DNA of 64,000 nucleotides from RPQJ01 sp963698735 (GCA_963698735.1 CAVOSA010000030.1:62001-126000); one strand, 5' to 3'; shown: positions 28,901 through 41,022, counted from the first letter of the stretch. The notes: a model not told the origin generated them from the sequence alone. A program made the numbers and translations.

Positions 28901-30361
28901 ATGCTCGGCATGCAGCGCAGGCTGTCGACGCCATTCCTGATCCTGCTCACGCTGCCGGCCACCGCCATGGGGTTCGCCCTGTCGGTGCAGATCTCGGTGC
29001 TGAGCTGGATTCTGTCGACCAAGTACGGCTTGGACATCCACGAGATCGGCCTGGTGTGGGCGGCGGGTCCGCTCGCCGGCATCATCGGCCAGCTGCTGAT
29101 CGGCGTGATCAGCGACCGCGTCTGGTTCTGGGGGGGGAGGCGCCGGCCGTTCATCATCATCGGCGGCATCCTCGCGGCGCTGATGATCCTCGCGCTGCCA
29201 TACATCGGGGTCATCTCGCAGAAGCTCGGCTTCGACGCCATCATCGGCGTTGCCATCGCCGTCGCGCTCGCGCTCGACCTCTCGATCAACGTCAGTTTCA
29301 ACCCGACACGCTCACTCATCACGGACGTCACGCCGGAAGGTATCGCGCGTACGCGCGGCTATACGTGGATGCAGACGGTCTCCGGCTCGTTCGGCGTGCT
29401 CGCGTACGCGATCGGTGCGTTCTTCGGCAATTTCGTGCTGATCTACTTTGCGGCAGGCCTGGTGGTGCTGTTCTCGGTGCTGCCGGCGTTGCTGATCGAA
29501 GAGCCGCGCGTGCTGCCCGGGACGACGGATTCGACGGCAGCCACCCACAAGACCAGCCTGTCGCACCTGCTGCACCTGATCCGGCCGCTGTGGGCGTTCC
29601 TTTTGTACGACGTCGTCGCAATGGGCCTCAAGCTCACGGGCATCCAGCCGCCCGGCCTGTGGCTTGAGGCGGCCTGCGTCGCGTTCGCCGCGCTGCTGTT
29701 CTGGCAGACACTCACGGCGCGCAGCCGCGGCGTGCAGTTCGCGCGGCAGGACCTCGTCGACTTCCGCAAGGTGCTCGCGGCCAATTCGCTGAGCTGGATT
29801 GGCGTGCAGACGATGTTCGTCTACATGATCGCGTTCGTGCAGCAGCGCTTCCCGGAGCTGGGCAACGATGCCACCGGTCGGGTGCTGTCGATGAGCTTCC
29901 TGATGCTGAATGCGGTCGCCGCGGTGCTGCCGGCACTGGTGCTGCTGCCGCTCGCCAAGAGGTACGACGTGGTGAAGGTGCACTCCGCCTGCCTCGTGGT
30001 GATGGCCGCGGGTTTCGCCGGGGTGTATTTCTTCGCCCACTCGGCGGCGGCGCTCTACCTGCTCATGGCGGTGATGGGCATCGGCTGGGCGGCGATCGTC
30101 AGCCTGCCGTTCTCGATCATGTCGCAACGCGTGGACCAGGCGCGCATCGGCCTCTACATGGGCGTGTTCAACCTCTCGATCGTGCTGCCGCAGCTCGTGG
30201 TCAGCCTCGGCGTCGGCACGTTCATCAGTGGCGTCGAGGACAAGGGCTCGATCTTCCTGATCGGCGCCGTGAGTCTCGCGCTGGCGGCGATCGCGTGGCG
30301 CAGCGTGGCGGGCGATGACGGCGCGGGAACCCCGGTTGCGGTCGCTTCGCGTTCTCACTGA
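28901..30361 (+). CDS. MFS sugar transporter, SLC45/GPH-like (second copy)
   Basis: A 486-residue carrier with about 12 helices. STPFLILLTLPATAMGFAL, the pore segment YGLDIHEIGLVWAAGPLAGI and the loop SDRVWFWGGRRRPF mark the SLC45/GPH-like sugar symporters, the same type as the gene at 10783 but clearly divergent from it. Eight consecutive G residues encode the WGG of that loop, and the frame is intact. GGGGGAG lies upstream of the ATG. It follows the AraC gene and converges on the TonB receptor. Likely takes up a maltose- or sucrose-type disaccharide delivered by the receptor (inference). Confidence 0.86.
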   Translation: MLGMQRRLSTPFLILLTLPATAMGFALSVQISVLSWILSTKYGLDIHEIGLVWAAGPLAGIIGQLLIGVISDRVWFWGGRRRPFIIIGGILAALMILALPYIGVISQKLGFDAIIGVAIAVALALDLSINVSFNPTRSLITDVTPEGIARTRGYTWMQTVSGSFGVLAYAIGAFFGNFVLIYFAAGLVVLFSVLPALLIEEPRVLPGTTDSTAATHKTSLSHLLHLIRPLWAFLLYDVVAMGLKLTGIQPPGLWLEAACVAFAALLFWQTLTARSRGVQFARQDLVDFRKVLAANSLSWIGVQTMFVYMIAFVQQRFPELGNDATGRVLSMSFLMLNAVAAVLPALVLLPLAKRYDVVKVHSACLVVMAAGFAGVYFFAHSAAALYLLMAVMGIGWAAIVSLPFSIMSQRVDQARIGLYMGVFNLSIVLPQLVVSLGVGTFISGVEDKGSIFLIGAVSLALAAIAWRSVAGDDGAGTPVAVASRSH

Positions 30362-30390
30362 GCGTCGCACGCGCCAGAACGGCTGACACG

Positions 30391-30422
30391 AAAAAAGCCC
30401 CCGCCAGCGAACCGGCGGGGGC
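30391..30422 (-). terminator. Rho-independent terminator of the TonB receptor gene
   Basis: GCCCCCGCC (30397-30405) and GGCGGGGGC (30414-30422) form a 9-bp GC stem with an 8-nt loop. On the minus strand it is followed by six U residues (30396-30391). It lies about 55 nt past the receptor stop and may also slow transcripts from the convergent MFS gene. Confidence 0.88.
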
Positions 30423-30477
30423 TTGAGTTAGCGAACACCGTGCCGGCATGAAGCCGGCACGGGTTACGTCGGAAGGA

Positions 30478-33348
30478 TCAGAACCTGTAGTTCACGCCGA
30501 GCAGGTACTGCGTGCCGTATTCCTGGTAGTCCAGGACGCGCGCCTTGTTCTCCGAGTACGCGATGTACGGCTCGTTGGTCAGGTTGTTGACCTGGAACAG
30601 GAGCTGCAACCCTTCCAGCATGTTGCCGCCAAACGTGTAGCTCAACTGCGCGTCGGTGATCATGTCGGAGTCGACGAAGCGCAGGCCACGCTCGTTCGCG
30701 AAGTTGGTGACTTCACCGATGTACTCCGAGCGATAGCGCGTCGCGATGCGGGCGCCGAAACCATACTTTTCGTAGTACAGCGTCGCGTTCCACACGTCCT
30801 GCGACAGGCCTGGCAACGGGATGTTGTCGTTCCCGACCGAGCTGATCGAGCCTTCGATTTCGATGTCGCTGTCCGTGTACGAGTAGCTCACGATCGCGCC
30901 GAAGCCGTCGAGCGCATCCGCGAACATGTCGAACGGAACCGACACCGCGAACTCCATGCCCCACAGGTAACCGCCGTTGCCGTTGACCGGCTGCGACAGG
31001 TTGCCGGTCGTCGTCGGCGTGATGCACGTGGCCGGATCGAGCGGGTTTGTGCAGAAGAACTCCGGCGGCGTCGCCGCAAGCAGGTCCGAGAAGTCGGCTT
31101 CGACAGTCTGCGTATAGATGTAGCTCGAGAGGTCCTTGTAGAACGTGGCGGCCGACACGTAGCCCTTGTTGTCGTAGAAATACTTTTCGTACGACAGGTC
31201 GAACGCCCAGGCGCGCCACGGATCCAGCTCAGGGTTACCGGCGCTGCCGCCCGGAATTCCCGTCGCGCGGTTGTAGCCGCTTTCCTCCGTCGCCTTCAGC
31301 TGGTCCATGCGTGCACGGGCCATTTCCCTCGCGACACCGACGCGGACCGCCTGCGAGTCCGGAAGGATGAACGCCAGGTTGATCTGCGGCAGGTAGTCCG
31401 TGTAGGTCTTGCCACCCGACGTCGGAACGATTTCCTGCGCAGGCGTGTAGGCGTTTGCAGCGAGGAACGAGCCCGAGCTCTGGTCCGTGTTGATGATCTG
31501 GATGCCTACGTTGCCGCGCAGCGTAACGCTGTCGGAGAGGTCGTGATTCAGGGAGCCGCGCAGGAAGCCCGTCCAGACCTTTTCCTCGACGTCCCAGAAC
31601 TTGGGCGCGAGGTAGGGCAGCGTCTCCGGGGTGCCGTACACGATCGGGTTGAAGTACTCGCGCAGGACGCCATTCACCTTGATCGCGAGTGCCCTGCCCG
31701 CATCCGCGTAATTGAGGTTGGTCGGGCTCAGAACGTACTGGTCAGCCACGGATACCGCGTTGCCAGTGATGGTGCTCAGTCCCGTCTCGGGTGAGATCTT
31801 GTCCTTCGTGCGATCGCTGTAGTTGAGGCCGAAGCTCAGGTCTTCGAACCACCACATGTCGGCCGTCCGCGTCGCGTCGACGCGAATCGCCGTGAGTTCA
31901 TCCTCGACCTCCGGCGCCTTGGTGTAGCCGGCGCCGTAGATCGTCGGACCGACCAGAACCTGCGTCGGATCGGTGTAGTCGCGCGTGAAGGAGAGCGACG
32001 GCATGTTGCTGTTGTTGCGCAACTGGAACGTGCCGGTGTCGTACTGGTTGCGCGGCGCATTGCCATTGGCCGGCAGCTGCGCATACTGGGCGTTGATCTC
32101 GGGCTGGCGCTGCTCGCGCTTGGCCTTCGAGTAGCTCACGTCGGCCATCAGCGACCACTCGTCGCTCAACGTGAAGTCGTTGCGCCAGCCGGTGGACAGG
32201 ATCTCGTCGTCCGTGGTGAACAGGAAGTTGCGGGCGAGCGGCAGCACGGTGTTCACAGTGCCCGCGACCACCGTGTCGTTCTGGACCGTCGTGTTCGAGA
32301 AGCCGAACACTGTGCCTGAGGGGAAGGTGCCGTCGCAGCAAGGCGCCGGATAGCCGCCGAGGTTGACCTCGAGGCTGCGCGCGTTGTTGGTCTGCTCCAT
32401 CGTCGAGTAGAAGAGGTCAACGTTGGTGCTGTAGAAGTCGTTCGGCTCGAACTGCACGGCGGCCATGAGGCCGTCACGGACCGTCGAACCCATGTCGGCA
32501 CGGACCTTCATGCCGCCGGTCGTGTAATTGCCCGGCGCAACGCCAGGGTTGTTGGTCGGGGTACCGCCATTCGCCGAGGCGTTCCAGGGCTCGTACGTGC
32601 CGAAGCCACGCGTGGCGAGCGGTGAGTCCAGGTGCGCGTAGCCGAAGGCTACGCCGAGCGTGCCGTTCATGAACTGGTCGATGTACGAGAAGCTCGCGCG
32701 ATAACCGGTGTCGTCCGAGTCGGCGCCGAGGTTGTTGTTCGAGTTCAATTCGCCGCGCAGGTTCAGGGCGATGGCCTGCTTGCCGTAGTCGAGCGGCTGC
32801 ACGGTGCGCATGTCGATCGTGCCGGCGAGACCCTGGCCGATGATCCGCGAGTCCGGCGTCTTGTAGACGACGACCTGGCTGATCAGCTCAGACGGGTACT
32901 GGTCGAACTCGATGCTGCGGTTGTCGCCGGTGCTGACCTGCTCGCGGCCGTTCAGCAACGCGGTGGTGAAGCCCGGATCGGTGCCGCGGAGGCTGATCGC
33001 CGAGGCGCGGCCTTCGGCGCGCTGCGACGTGAGGCCGGGCAGGCGCGAGATCGATTCAGCGATGCTGGTATCGGGCAGCTTGCCGATGTCTTCAGCGGAG
33101 ATCGATTCGACGATGCTCATCGACTCCTGCTTGACCGCGATCGCGCTCTGGATACCGGCGCGGATGCCGGTCACGACGATTTCTTCGAGCTCGCCCTCGG
33201 CGGCGGGCGCGGTCTGCGCCTGGAGCATGCCCGGCATGCCCAGCGCGACTGCAATCGCAAGCGACAGCGCGGTGCGGCGCGTGGGGTAAAGAATCGAACT
33301 GAAACGATCAGCGGCGCGCTTGTCGCCGGACTGCAGATGCTTGGCCAC
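30478..33348 (-). CDS. TonB-dependent outer-membrane receptor, Xanthomonas-Caulobacter type
   Basis: A 956-residue outer-membrane transporter. An extended leader (signal core SLAIAVALGMPGMLQAQ, residues about 28-45) leads to a TonB box (EEIVVTGIR). The plug domain contains VESISAEDIGKLPDTSIAES, LRGTDPGFTTALLNGREQVS and the later QGLAGTIDMRTV. The beta-barrel ends in YLLGVNYRF with the terminal Phe needed for insertion. This is the TIGR01782-type receptor used for plant or algal oligosaccharides, including maltodextrins. GTG 33348 is preferred because AGGGGG lies 6 nt upstream. A LacI-type operator sits about 80 nt before it. No SusD partner is present. A strong terminator follows. Confidence 0.92.
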   Translation of the reverse strand: MAKHLQSGDKRAADRFSSILYPTRRTALSLAIAVALGMPGMLQAQTAPAAEGELEEIVVTGIRAGIQSAIAVKQESMSIVESISAEDIGKLPDTSIAESISRLPGLTSQRAEGRASAISLRGTDPGFTTALLNGREQVSTGDNRSIEFDQYPSELISQVVVYKTPDSRIIGQGLAGTIDMRTVQPLDYGKQAIALNLRGELNSNNNLGADSDDTGYRASFSYIDQFMNGTLGVAFGYAHLDSPLATRGFGTYEPWNASANGGTPTNNPGVAPGNYTTGGMKVRADMGSTVRDGLMAAVQFEPNDFYSTNVDLFYSTMEQTNNARSLEVNLGGYPAPCCDGTFPSGTVFGFSNTTVQNDTVVAGTVNTVLPLARNFLFTTDDEILSTGWRNDFTLSDEWSLMADVSYSKAKREQRQPEINAQYAQLPANGNAPRNQYDTGTFQLRNNSNMPSLSFTRDYTDPTQVLVGPTIYGAGYTKAPEVEDELTAIRVDATRTADMWWFEDLSFGLNYSDRTKDKISPETGLSTITGNAVSVADQYVLSPTNLNYADAGRALAIKVNGVLREYFNPIVYGTPETLPYLAPKFWDVEEKVWTGFLRGSLNHDLSDSVTLRGNVGIQIINTDQSSGSFLAANAYTPAQEIVPTSGGKTYTDYLPQINLAFILPDSQAVRVGVAREMARARMDQLKATEESGYNRATGIPGGSAGNPELDPWRAWAFDLSYEKYFYDNKGYVSAATFYKDLSSYIYTQTVEADFSDLLAATPPEFFCTNPLDPATCITPTTTGNLSQPVNGNGGYLWGMEFAVSVPFDMFADALDGFGAIVSYSYTDSDIEIEGSISSVGNDNIPLPGLSQDVWNATLYYEKYGFGARIATRYRSEYIGEVTNFANERGLRFVDSDMITDAQLSYTFGGNMLEGLQLLFQVNNLTNEPYIAYSENKARVLDYQEYGTQYLLGVNYRF

Positions 33349-33429
33349 GATAGCCCCCTGGTTAGAAAAAGGTGTAGTGCTCACCCAACACGGGATCGTA
33401 GTCGCGCGGCAAAACCACATGCAATGGCG

Positions 33430-33443
33430 TGCAAACGTATTCA
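33430..33443. promoter_or_regulatory. LacI-type operator TGCAAACGTATTCA before the TonB receptor
   Basis: Identical over 14 bp, and over 15 with the leading G, to the site at 18222. It lies 82 nt upstream of the receptor start codon in an AT-richer gap that also holds TTCATT/AATGAA (33440-33455). Confidence 0.68.
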
Positions 33444-33455
33444 TTGAATAATGAA

Positions 33456-33481
33456 TCAATGTTGTTGAGGCGCAACATTGA
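33456..33481. promoter_or_regulatory. Inverted repeat between malQ and the TonB receptor gene
   Basis: TCAATGTTG (33456-33464) and CAACATTGA (33473-33481) are perfect 9-bp arms with an 8-nt spacer, just upstream of the LacI-type site. It may be an activator or operator site, or a weak terminator of malQ. Confidence 0.4.
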
Positions 33482-33529
33482 AACTAGGGATTAACCCTGA
33501 CGAGGCCGCCGGTTCGTGCGGAGTGGACG

Positions 33530-35689
33530 TCACGCAGCAGGCCACGAACCGACTCGCCGGCCGAACAACTCGTCGAGATCGCAGGCCATCTTGCGCTGCC
33601 AGTTGGCGTGCTCGTCGCTGGTGCCGGGCACGTTGACCGGGTCCGGCATGCCGATGAGGTCTTCGGCCTGCAGCACGACGAGCGCCGAGGCACTGAACGC
33701 GAGAAAGATATGGATCGCGCGGGACAGCTCCGGGCTGTACGACGACCCGGAGCCATCGCAACCGTCCACTTCGAGTCCCGCGGCAGCCAGCGCCGCGAGC
33801 AGTGCCGTGCGATCGCGCACGCGTTCTGCCAGCACCTGCAGCCGCATCTCCTCGCTCGGGTACAGCGAGAGCCGGCGGCGCAGTTCGACGTCGCTCGCCG
33901 ACCAGTAGCCGTTCAACGTCGGCAGGTCGTGCGTGGTGACGGTCGCGATTGCGCGGCGCGGATATTCGCGCGGCTCGCGGAAGCGCCCGTCCCTGTGCTT
34001 TTCGAACAGCAGCACTCGATACGAGTACACGGCGCGATCGTTCATCGCATGCGACATTTCTGGCGGCACCGTGCCGAGGTCTTCGCCCACGACCAGGCAG
34101 CCGTGCCGCTCACTTTCGAGCGCGAGCACCGACATGAGGTCATCGAGCGGATAGTGCACGTAGCCCCCGTCCGTCGAACCGAGGCCGACCGGGACCCACC
34201 ACTGGCGAAACAGCGCCATCACGTGATCGAGCCGCAATGCACCGAAGTGCCGCATGTTCGCCGCGATCAGGTTGCGGAACGGCCGGTACTGCTCCGCCAT
34301 GAGCACGTTCGGGTCCTGCGGCGGGATGCCCCAGTCCTGGCCTTTCAATGCCAGCGCATCCGGCGGCGCGCCGACGCCCGCCCCCTTGCGATACAGCGCC
34401 TGGTCCGACCACGTCTCTGAACCGCTCGGATTGACGCCGACAGCGTAGTCGCCGTAGAGGCCGATCGGCATGCCGAGCCCGCGGCCGAGGCTCTGTGCCT
34501 CGCCGAGCTGATCGTCCGCAAGCCACTGCAGCCAGGCATGGAACTCGACGGACTCCTCGTGCGCTTGTGCGAACGCCGCAACACCGGGCTGCGCGGGATC
34601 ACGAAGCTCTGCGGGCCACACCGGCCAGCCCCAGCAGCTGTCGCCAAGCGCCGCGCGCAGGTGCTCGTCGATCGCATCGTGCAGCGCGTGCCGCCGCAGC
34701 GATTCACCGCGCTCGTCAACGTAGGCCCGGAACCGGCTCGAGCGCTCCGCTGCCTGCGCCGATTGCTCGCGCCGGAAATGGGAAAACAGCAGCTTGAGCA
34801 CGGGCAGCTTGGCGCGCGCCACGCCGGCATAGTCGACGTTCGGCGTGGCCCGCAGCCGCGCGAGTTCCGCCTGGAAGGCGGGCGCCATCACGACGGCGCG
34901 CGCCTCGACGCAGGCCGCAAACTCCGGCAGCTGCTCGACGGCGATGTAGAGCACGTTCAGGAAGTGCCGCGACGACGGGCTGTAAGGGCTGAACTGCCAT
35001 GGATTACCGGGAAACAGTGCGTGCAACGGGTTCAGCCCGATGAACGCTGCGCCCTGCTGCGCGCAACGGCGCACGACGGCGGCGAGGTCGCCGAAATCAC
35101 CGATGCCCCAGTTCTGCGACGAACGCAAGGTGTAGAGCTGCACCGCGACACCCCAGAGCCGGCCGCCGTCGCGCAGGACCTGCGGCTCGAAACACGGCAG
35201 TGGCGCGACGACGAGCGCGCATTCGCCGCTCGTACCGCCTTCCACCGTCACGCGCAACGAGTGATAGCCATGCTCCAGATCTGCAGGCAGTGGCAATTCG
35301 CGCCGCGTCTGCCAGCGGCCATCGACTTCGCGGCGCTCGTGTTCCTGCAGCTCGCCGGTGCGCGCCCGCCCACTGATTTTGCGGCCACCATCGAAGGTAA
35401 TCTGCCAGTCGAGGACCTGCCCGAGTTCGTCGGCCGGGACTGCGATGGTCACGCCGACGCGATGGGGATGGATGACAGCCACCGGCGGCAGCAGCGAGCG
35501 CAGGCGTCCGGCGTCATGCTCGCGCAGCGCGCGTTCGATCGCCGCGACGTCTTCGGTCGGGCAACCCATCGCTGCGAGGATGGCGGTCTTGGTCGCGGGC
35601 GTTACGTGAAGCAGGTCGCCGCGATAGTTGTGATACGCGTCGCCGATGCCGCGCTGTCTCGCGAGCTGGTCGAGCAATGAGTCGAGCAT
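33530..35689 (-). CDS. malQ: 4-alpha-glucanotransferase (amylomaltase)
   Basis: A 719-residue GH77 enzyme that moves glucan segments between malto-oligosaccharides, releasing glucose for glycolysis and longer chains for GlgP. After an N-terminal MalQ-specific domain (RGIGDAYHNYRGDLLHV) come WGVAVQLYTLRSSQNWGIGD, LRLDHVM (nucleophile Asp), VVGEDLGTVP (acid/base Glu), TVTTHDLPT (third Asp) and NVPGTSDEHANWQRK. Length matches the long bacterial form (E. coli MalQ 694). It lies 70 nt after glgX; the gap has a small CGTCCG/CGGACG stem. No clear ribosome site precedes the ATG. Confidence 0.96.
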   Translation of the reverse strand: MLDSLLDQLARQRGIGDAYHNYRGDLLHVTPATKTAILAAMGCPTEDVAAIERALREHDAGRLRSLLPPVAVIHPHRVGVTIAVPADELGQVLDWQITFDGGRKISGRARTGELQEHERREVDGRWQTRRELPLPADLEHGYHSLRVTVEGGTSGECALVVAPLPCFEPQVLRDGGRLWGVAVQLYTLRSSQNWGIGDFGDLAAVVRRCAQQGAAFIGLNPLHALFPGNPWQFSPYSPSSRHFLNVLYIAVEQLPEFAACVEARAVVMAPAFQAELARLRATPNVDYAGVARAKLPVLKLLFSHFRREQSAQAAERSSRFRAYVDERGESLRRHALHDAIDEHLRAALGDSCWGWPVWPAELRDPAQPGVAAFAQAHEESVEFHAWLQWLADDQLGEAQSLGRGLGMPIGLYGDYAVGVNPSGSETWSDQALYRKGAGVGAPPDALALKGQDWGIPPQDPNVLMAEQYRPFRNLIAANMRHFGALRLDHVMALFRQWWVPVGLGSTDGGYVHYPLDDLMSVLALESERHGCLVVGEDLGTVPPEMSHAMNDRAVYSYRVLLFEKHRDGRFREPREYPRRAIATVTTHDLPTLNGYWSASDVELRRRLSLYPSEEMRLQVLAERVRDRTALLAALAAAGLEVDGCDGSGSSYSPELSRAIHIFLAFSASALVVLQAEDLIGMPDPVNVPGTSDEHANWQRKMACDLDELFGRRVGSWPAA

Positions 35690-35759
35690 TCAATACCGTC
35701 CGATTTGGCGGACGCGACGATGCCCTACCGACAGGACCGCCGCAAGTACGGGATACCGG

Positions 35760-37906
<2,147 letters not shown>

Positions 37907-37907
<1 letters not shown>

Positions 37908-38788
37908 CAGACGAGCCCTCCCCACTCGCGGGCGTGGGCTGCATACACGGCGTGCGCGGCCCGCTGCTCCTCCGCTGCAAGCGGGCCGAGGCTCACGGCA
38001 GCGACGTTGCGATCGACGTTGGCCGTGCTGGCGCCGCCGACGATCACGCTGTCCACGCCGTCGGCGAAAGCGGCAAAGCGCAGCGCGAAAGCGTCCCAGT
38101 CGGCGATCCCCGGCTGCAGCGCGGAACGAACCGCTGCAAAGCGGACCCGGTATCCCGCCTGGGCCTCGTCGACTGGCACCCCGCCGGCCCAGGCCCGACC
38201 CGCCAGCGAACGCTTCGCGATCGTGCCGCAGCCACGCTGCCGCGCCGCACGCAGCACCGGCAGTGCCTGCTGGTCGCAGAGGTTCACGGAAGCCTGGAAA
38301 CCGTGGAAGACATCACTGCCTGCGGCGACACGCAGCGCCGCATCGTCACCCGAATAGGCTGCCACCCGGATCTTTCCTGCCCGGACGCAGTCGCCGAGAG
38401 CGCGCGTCACTTCGCCGGCGCGGAGCGTGTCCGGCCCGCACGAGTGCAGGTGCACGATGTCGATGACGTCGGTGCGCAGCCTGTCGCGTGCGGCGTCGAT
38501 GCCCGCAACGACGGCTGCATGGGTCCAGTCGGGCAGCCCGGGAATGTCGTAACCGACCTTGGTCGACAGCACGAATTCGTCACGACGCGCGGCGAGGTGA
38601 CGGCCGATGCGCTCCTCGGACAGCCCGTAGGAACGCGCGGTGTCGATCAGCGTGAGGCCGGAGTCGAGCACGTGGTTGAGCACGCGCGCGACATGCGTTT
38701 CCGCGAGCGCCGGATTGCCGATCTGCAGTGCGCCGAAGCCGAGCATGGAGACCTGCAGGCCAGTCTGGCCGAACGGGCGCATGCGCAT
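37907..38788 (-). CDS. Aldo/keto reductase embedded in the glycogen operon
   Basis: A 293-residue aldo/keto reductase related to the D-threo-aldose / galactose dehydrogenase-like group. Motifs: LGFGALQIGNPAL, TLIDTARSYGLSEERIG (catalytic Asp, Tyr), FVLSTKVGYDIPG (Lys), DIVHLHSCG (His) and DSVIVGGASTANVDRN (cofactor). The start at 38788 follows the glgB stop by 8 nt; its own stop overlaps the glgX ATG. Such tight coupling implies it works on a product of the same pathway, perhaps a free aldose, but that is inference. The family includes both reductases and NAD-dependent aldose dehydrogenases. Confidence 0.88.
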
Positions 38789-38796
38789 CTGCTGGC

Positions 38797-41022
38797 TCAA
38801 CGGTCGAGCTGGAAGAACAACGCGCCGAGCGGCGCCAGGTTGAGCCGGATGTGACAGGGGTAGCCCTGGCACGGTACCGGCTGCGCCACGACACGGTCCT
38901 GCCGGTTGTAATCGGAGCCGCCGAACCGCGCGGCGTCACTGTCGAACACCTTGCGGTAGCTGCCGGCCTCCGGCACGCCGAGCCAGTAAGCATCGCGCGG
39001 CACAGGCGTGCAGTTGAAAACGCAGAGCAGCGGCGGCCGCTCCGGGTGCTGGGGCGAGCGTCGCAGGAACGCAAAGATGCTCTGGTCGCCGTTGTGCAGG
39101 TCGATCCAGCCGAACCCGGCAGGGTCGGTGTCGCTCGCGTGCAGCACCGGGTTTTCGCGGTAAAGCCAGTTCAGTTCGCGGTTGAGATCGAGCAGGCCGC
39201 GATGCTCCGGCTGCTCGAGCAGGTGCCAGTCGAGCGAGTGCTGCTCGCGCCACTCCTGCCACTGGCCGAACTCGCTGCCCATGAACAGCAGCTTCTTGCC
39301 GGGATGGGCGGTCATGTACGCGCGGAACCAGCGGTAGTTGGCGCGCTTCTGCCATGCGTCGCCCGGCATCTTGTCGAGCAGCGAGCCCTTGCCGTGGACG
39401 ACCTCGTCGTGCGAGATCGGCAGCACGAACTTCTCCGACCACGCGTACACGAACGAGAACGTGACCAGCGAATGGTGGAAGCGACGGTGCACCGGGTCGT
39501 GCTCGACGTAACGCAGCGTGTCGTTCATCCAGCCCATGTTCCACTTGAAGTGGAAACCGAGGCCGCCGAGATGCGCGGGTTGCGTGACGCCGGGGAACGC
39601 CGTCGACTCCTCGGCGAAGGTCATCACACCCGGGAAATCGCGGCCGACTGCCGTGTTGAGCTGCCGCAGGAAGTCGATCGCGTCGAGGTTCTCGCGGCCG
39701 CCGTAACGGTTCGGTACCCATTCGCCCGCCTTGCGGCTGTAGTCGAGGTACAGCATCGAAGCGACGGCATCCACGCGCAGTCCGTCGACGTGATAGCGGT
39801 CGAGCCAGTAGAGCGCGTTGGCCACGAGGAAATTGCGCACTTCGTGCCGGCCGTAATTGAAGATCTTCGTGCCCCAGTCTGCGTGCTCGCCGAGACGCGG
39901 GTCTGAGTGCTCGTACAGGCTGGAGCCGTCGAAGTTCGCCAGGCCGTGCTCGTCGCGCGGGAAATGCGCGGGCACCCAGTCGATGATCACGCCGAGGCCG
40001 GCCTGGTGGCAGCGATCGACGAAGTGCATGAAATCCTGCGGCGAGCCGAAGCGCGAGCTAGGCGCGTAATAGCCCACGACCTGGTAGCCCCACGAGCCGT
40101 CGAACGGGTGCTCGGCGACGCCCATGAGCTCGAGGTGCGTGTAACCCTGGTCCTTCGCGTACGGGATCAGCTCGTCGGCGATCTCGCGCCAGTTCAGGAA
40201 CTGCGGCTCGCGGTTGTAGTCGCGGCGCCAGCTGCCCGGATGCACTTCGTAGATGTTGATCGGCCGCTCGTGATGCGGCGTTTTCGCGCGCGTCTCGATC
40301 CAGTCCGCATCGTGCCACTCGAAGCCGTCGAGCGACGCCACGATCGAGGCCGTGCCCGGGCGCAGCTCCATCGCGAAGCCGTACGGGTCGGACTTGAGCA
40401 CCGTGGTCCCGCCCTTGGCGCGGATCTCGAACTTGTAGAGCGTGCCCGGCCCGATGTCGGGCACGAACAGCTCCCAGATGCCGGATCCGCCGCGCGTCTG
40501 CATCGCGTGTTTGCGACCGTCCCAGAGATTGAACGGGCCGACGATGCTCACTCGCTCGGCATTGGGCGCCCAGACGGCGAAGCGCGTGCCGGCCAGGCCG
40601 TCGAGTTCGGCGGGATGCGCGCCAAGCTTGTAGTAGATCGAATAGTGGTTGCCTTCGCCGAACAGGTAGAGGTCGAAGTCCGAGAGCTGCGGCGCGAAAT
40701 AGTACGCGTCGTGCTTGTCGACCTCGACGCCGCTGGCGAAGCGCACGTGCAGCTTGTAGGGCGGCAGTGGACGTCGATGCGGTACGCGTCCTTCGAACAG
40801 GCCGGCGGCATGCACCTGCTTGAGTTCAAAGCCCTCGCCGGCCTCGCCGTCCCAGCGGACCCTGACCGAGACCGCGTCGGGCTCGAGCACACGCACGACG
40901 CACACGGGCGCGTCATTCTTGCGCGCGTACTCGTGGTACCCCAGCACCGAGCGAGGCGCCGGATGACGGGCATTGATCAGCGCGTCGATGTCCGCGGCGT
41001 TGAGGGAAGTTCTTGCGGCCAC
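38797..41022 (-). CDS. glgB: 1,4-alpha-glucan branching enzyme
   Basis: A 741-residue GH13_9 branching enzyme that makes alpha-1,6 branches in glycogen. It has two N-terminal beta modules (the second a CBM48 with GTRFAVWAPNAERVSIVGPF), then a barrel. Catalytic residues are Asp418 (GLRVDAVASMLYLDYSR), Glu471 (TFAEESTAFP) and the Asp of ISHDEVVHGKGSL. The Asp-Glu spacing of 53 equals that of E. coli GlgB. Length is typical. The GTG start has no obvious ribosome site. It is 111 nt downstream of glgP and precedes an aldo/keto reductase. Confidence 0.96.
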   Translation of the reverse strand: MAARTSLNAADIDALINARHPAPRSVLGYHEYARKNDAPVCVVRVLEPDAVSVRVRWDGEAGEGFELKQVHAAGLFEGRVPHRRPLPPYKLHVRFASGVEVDKHDAYYFAPQLSDFDLYLFGEGNHYSIYYKLGAHPAELDGLAGTRFAVWAPNAERVSIVGPFNLWDGRKHAMQTRGGSGIWELFVPDIGPGTLYKFEIRAKGGTTVLKSDPYGFAMELRPGTASIVASLDGFEWHDADWIETRAKTPHHERPINIYEVHPGSWRRDYNREPQFLNWREIADELIPYAKDQGYTHLELMGVAEHPFDGSWGYQVVGYYAPSSRFGSPQDFMHFVDRCHQAGLGVIIDWVPAHFPRDEHGLANFDGSSLYEHSDPRLGEHADWGTKIFNYGRHEVRNFLVANALYWLDRYHVDGLRVDAVASMLYLDYSRKAGEWVPNRYGGRENLDAIDFLRQLNTAVGRDFPGVMTFAEESTAFPGVTQPAHLGGLGFHFKWNMGWMNDTLRYVEHDPVHRRFHHSLVTFSFVYAWSEKFVLPISHDEVVHGKGSLLDKMPGDAWQKRANYRWFRAYMTAHPGKKLLFMGSEFGQWQEWREQHSLDWHLLEQPEHRGLLDLNRELNWLYRENPVLHASDTDPAGFGWIDLHNGDQSIFAFLRRSPQHPERPPLLCVFNCTPVPRDAYWLGVPEAGSYRKVFDSDAARFGGSDYNRQDRVVAQPVPCQGYPCHIRLNLAPLGALFFQLDR

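Noticed and set aside
29129..29139. Frameshift at a G8 run in the MFS gene
   Set aside because: The frame is continuous and encodes the conserved WGGRRRPF loop, so no shift has occurred.
10783..33348. Bacteroidetes-style polysaccharide utilisation locus
   Set aside because: A TonB receptor and glycosidases are present, but there is no SusD-like lipoprotein and the receptor is of the Xanthomonas-Caulobacter type.
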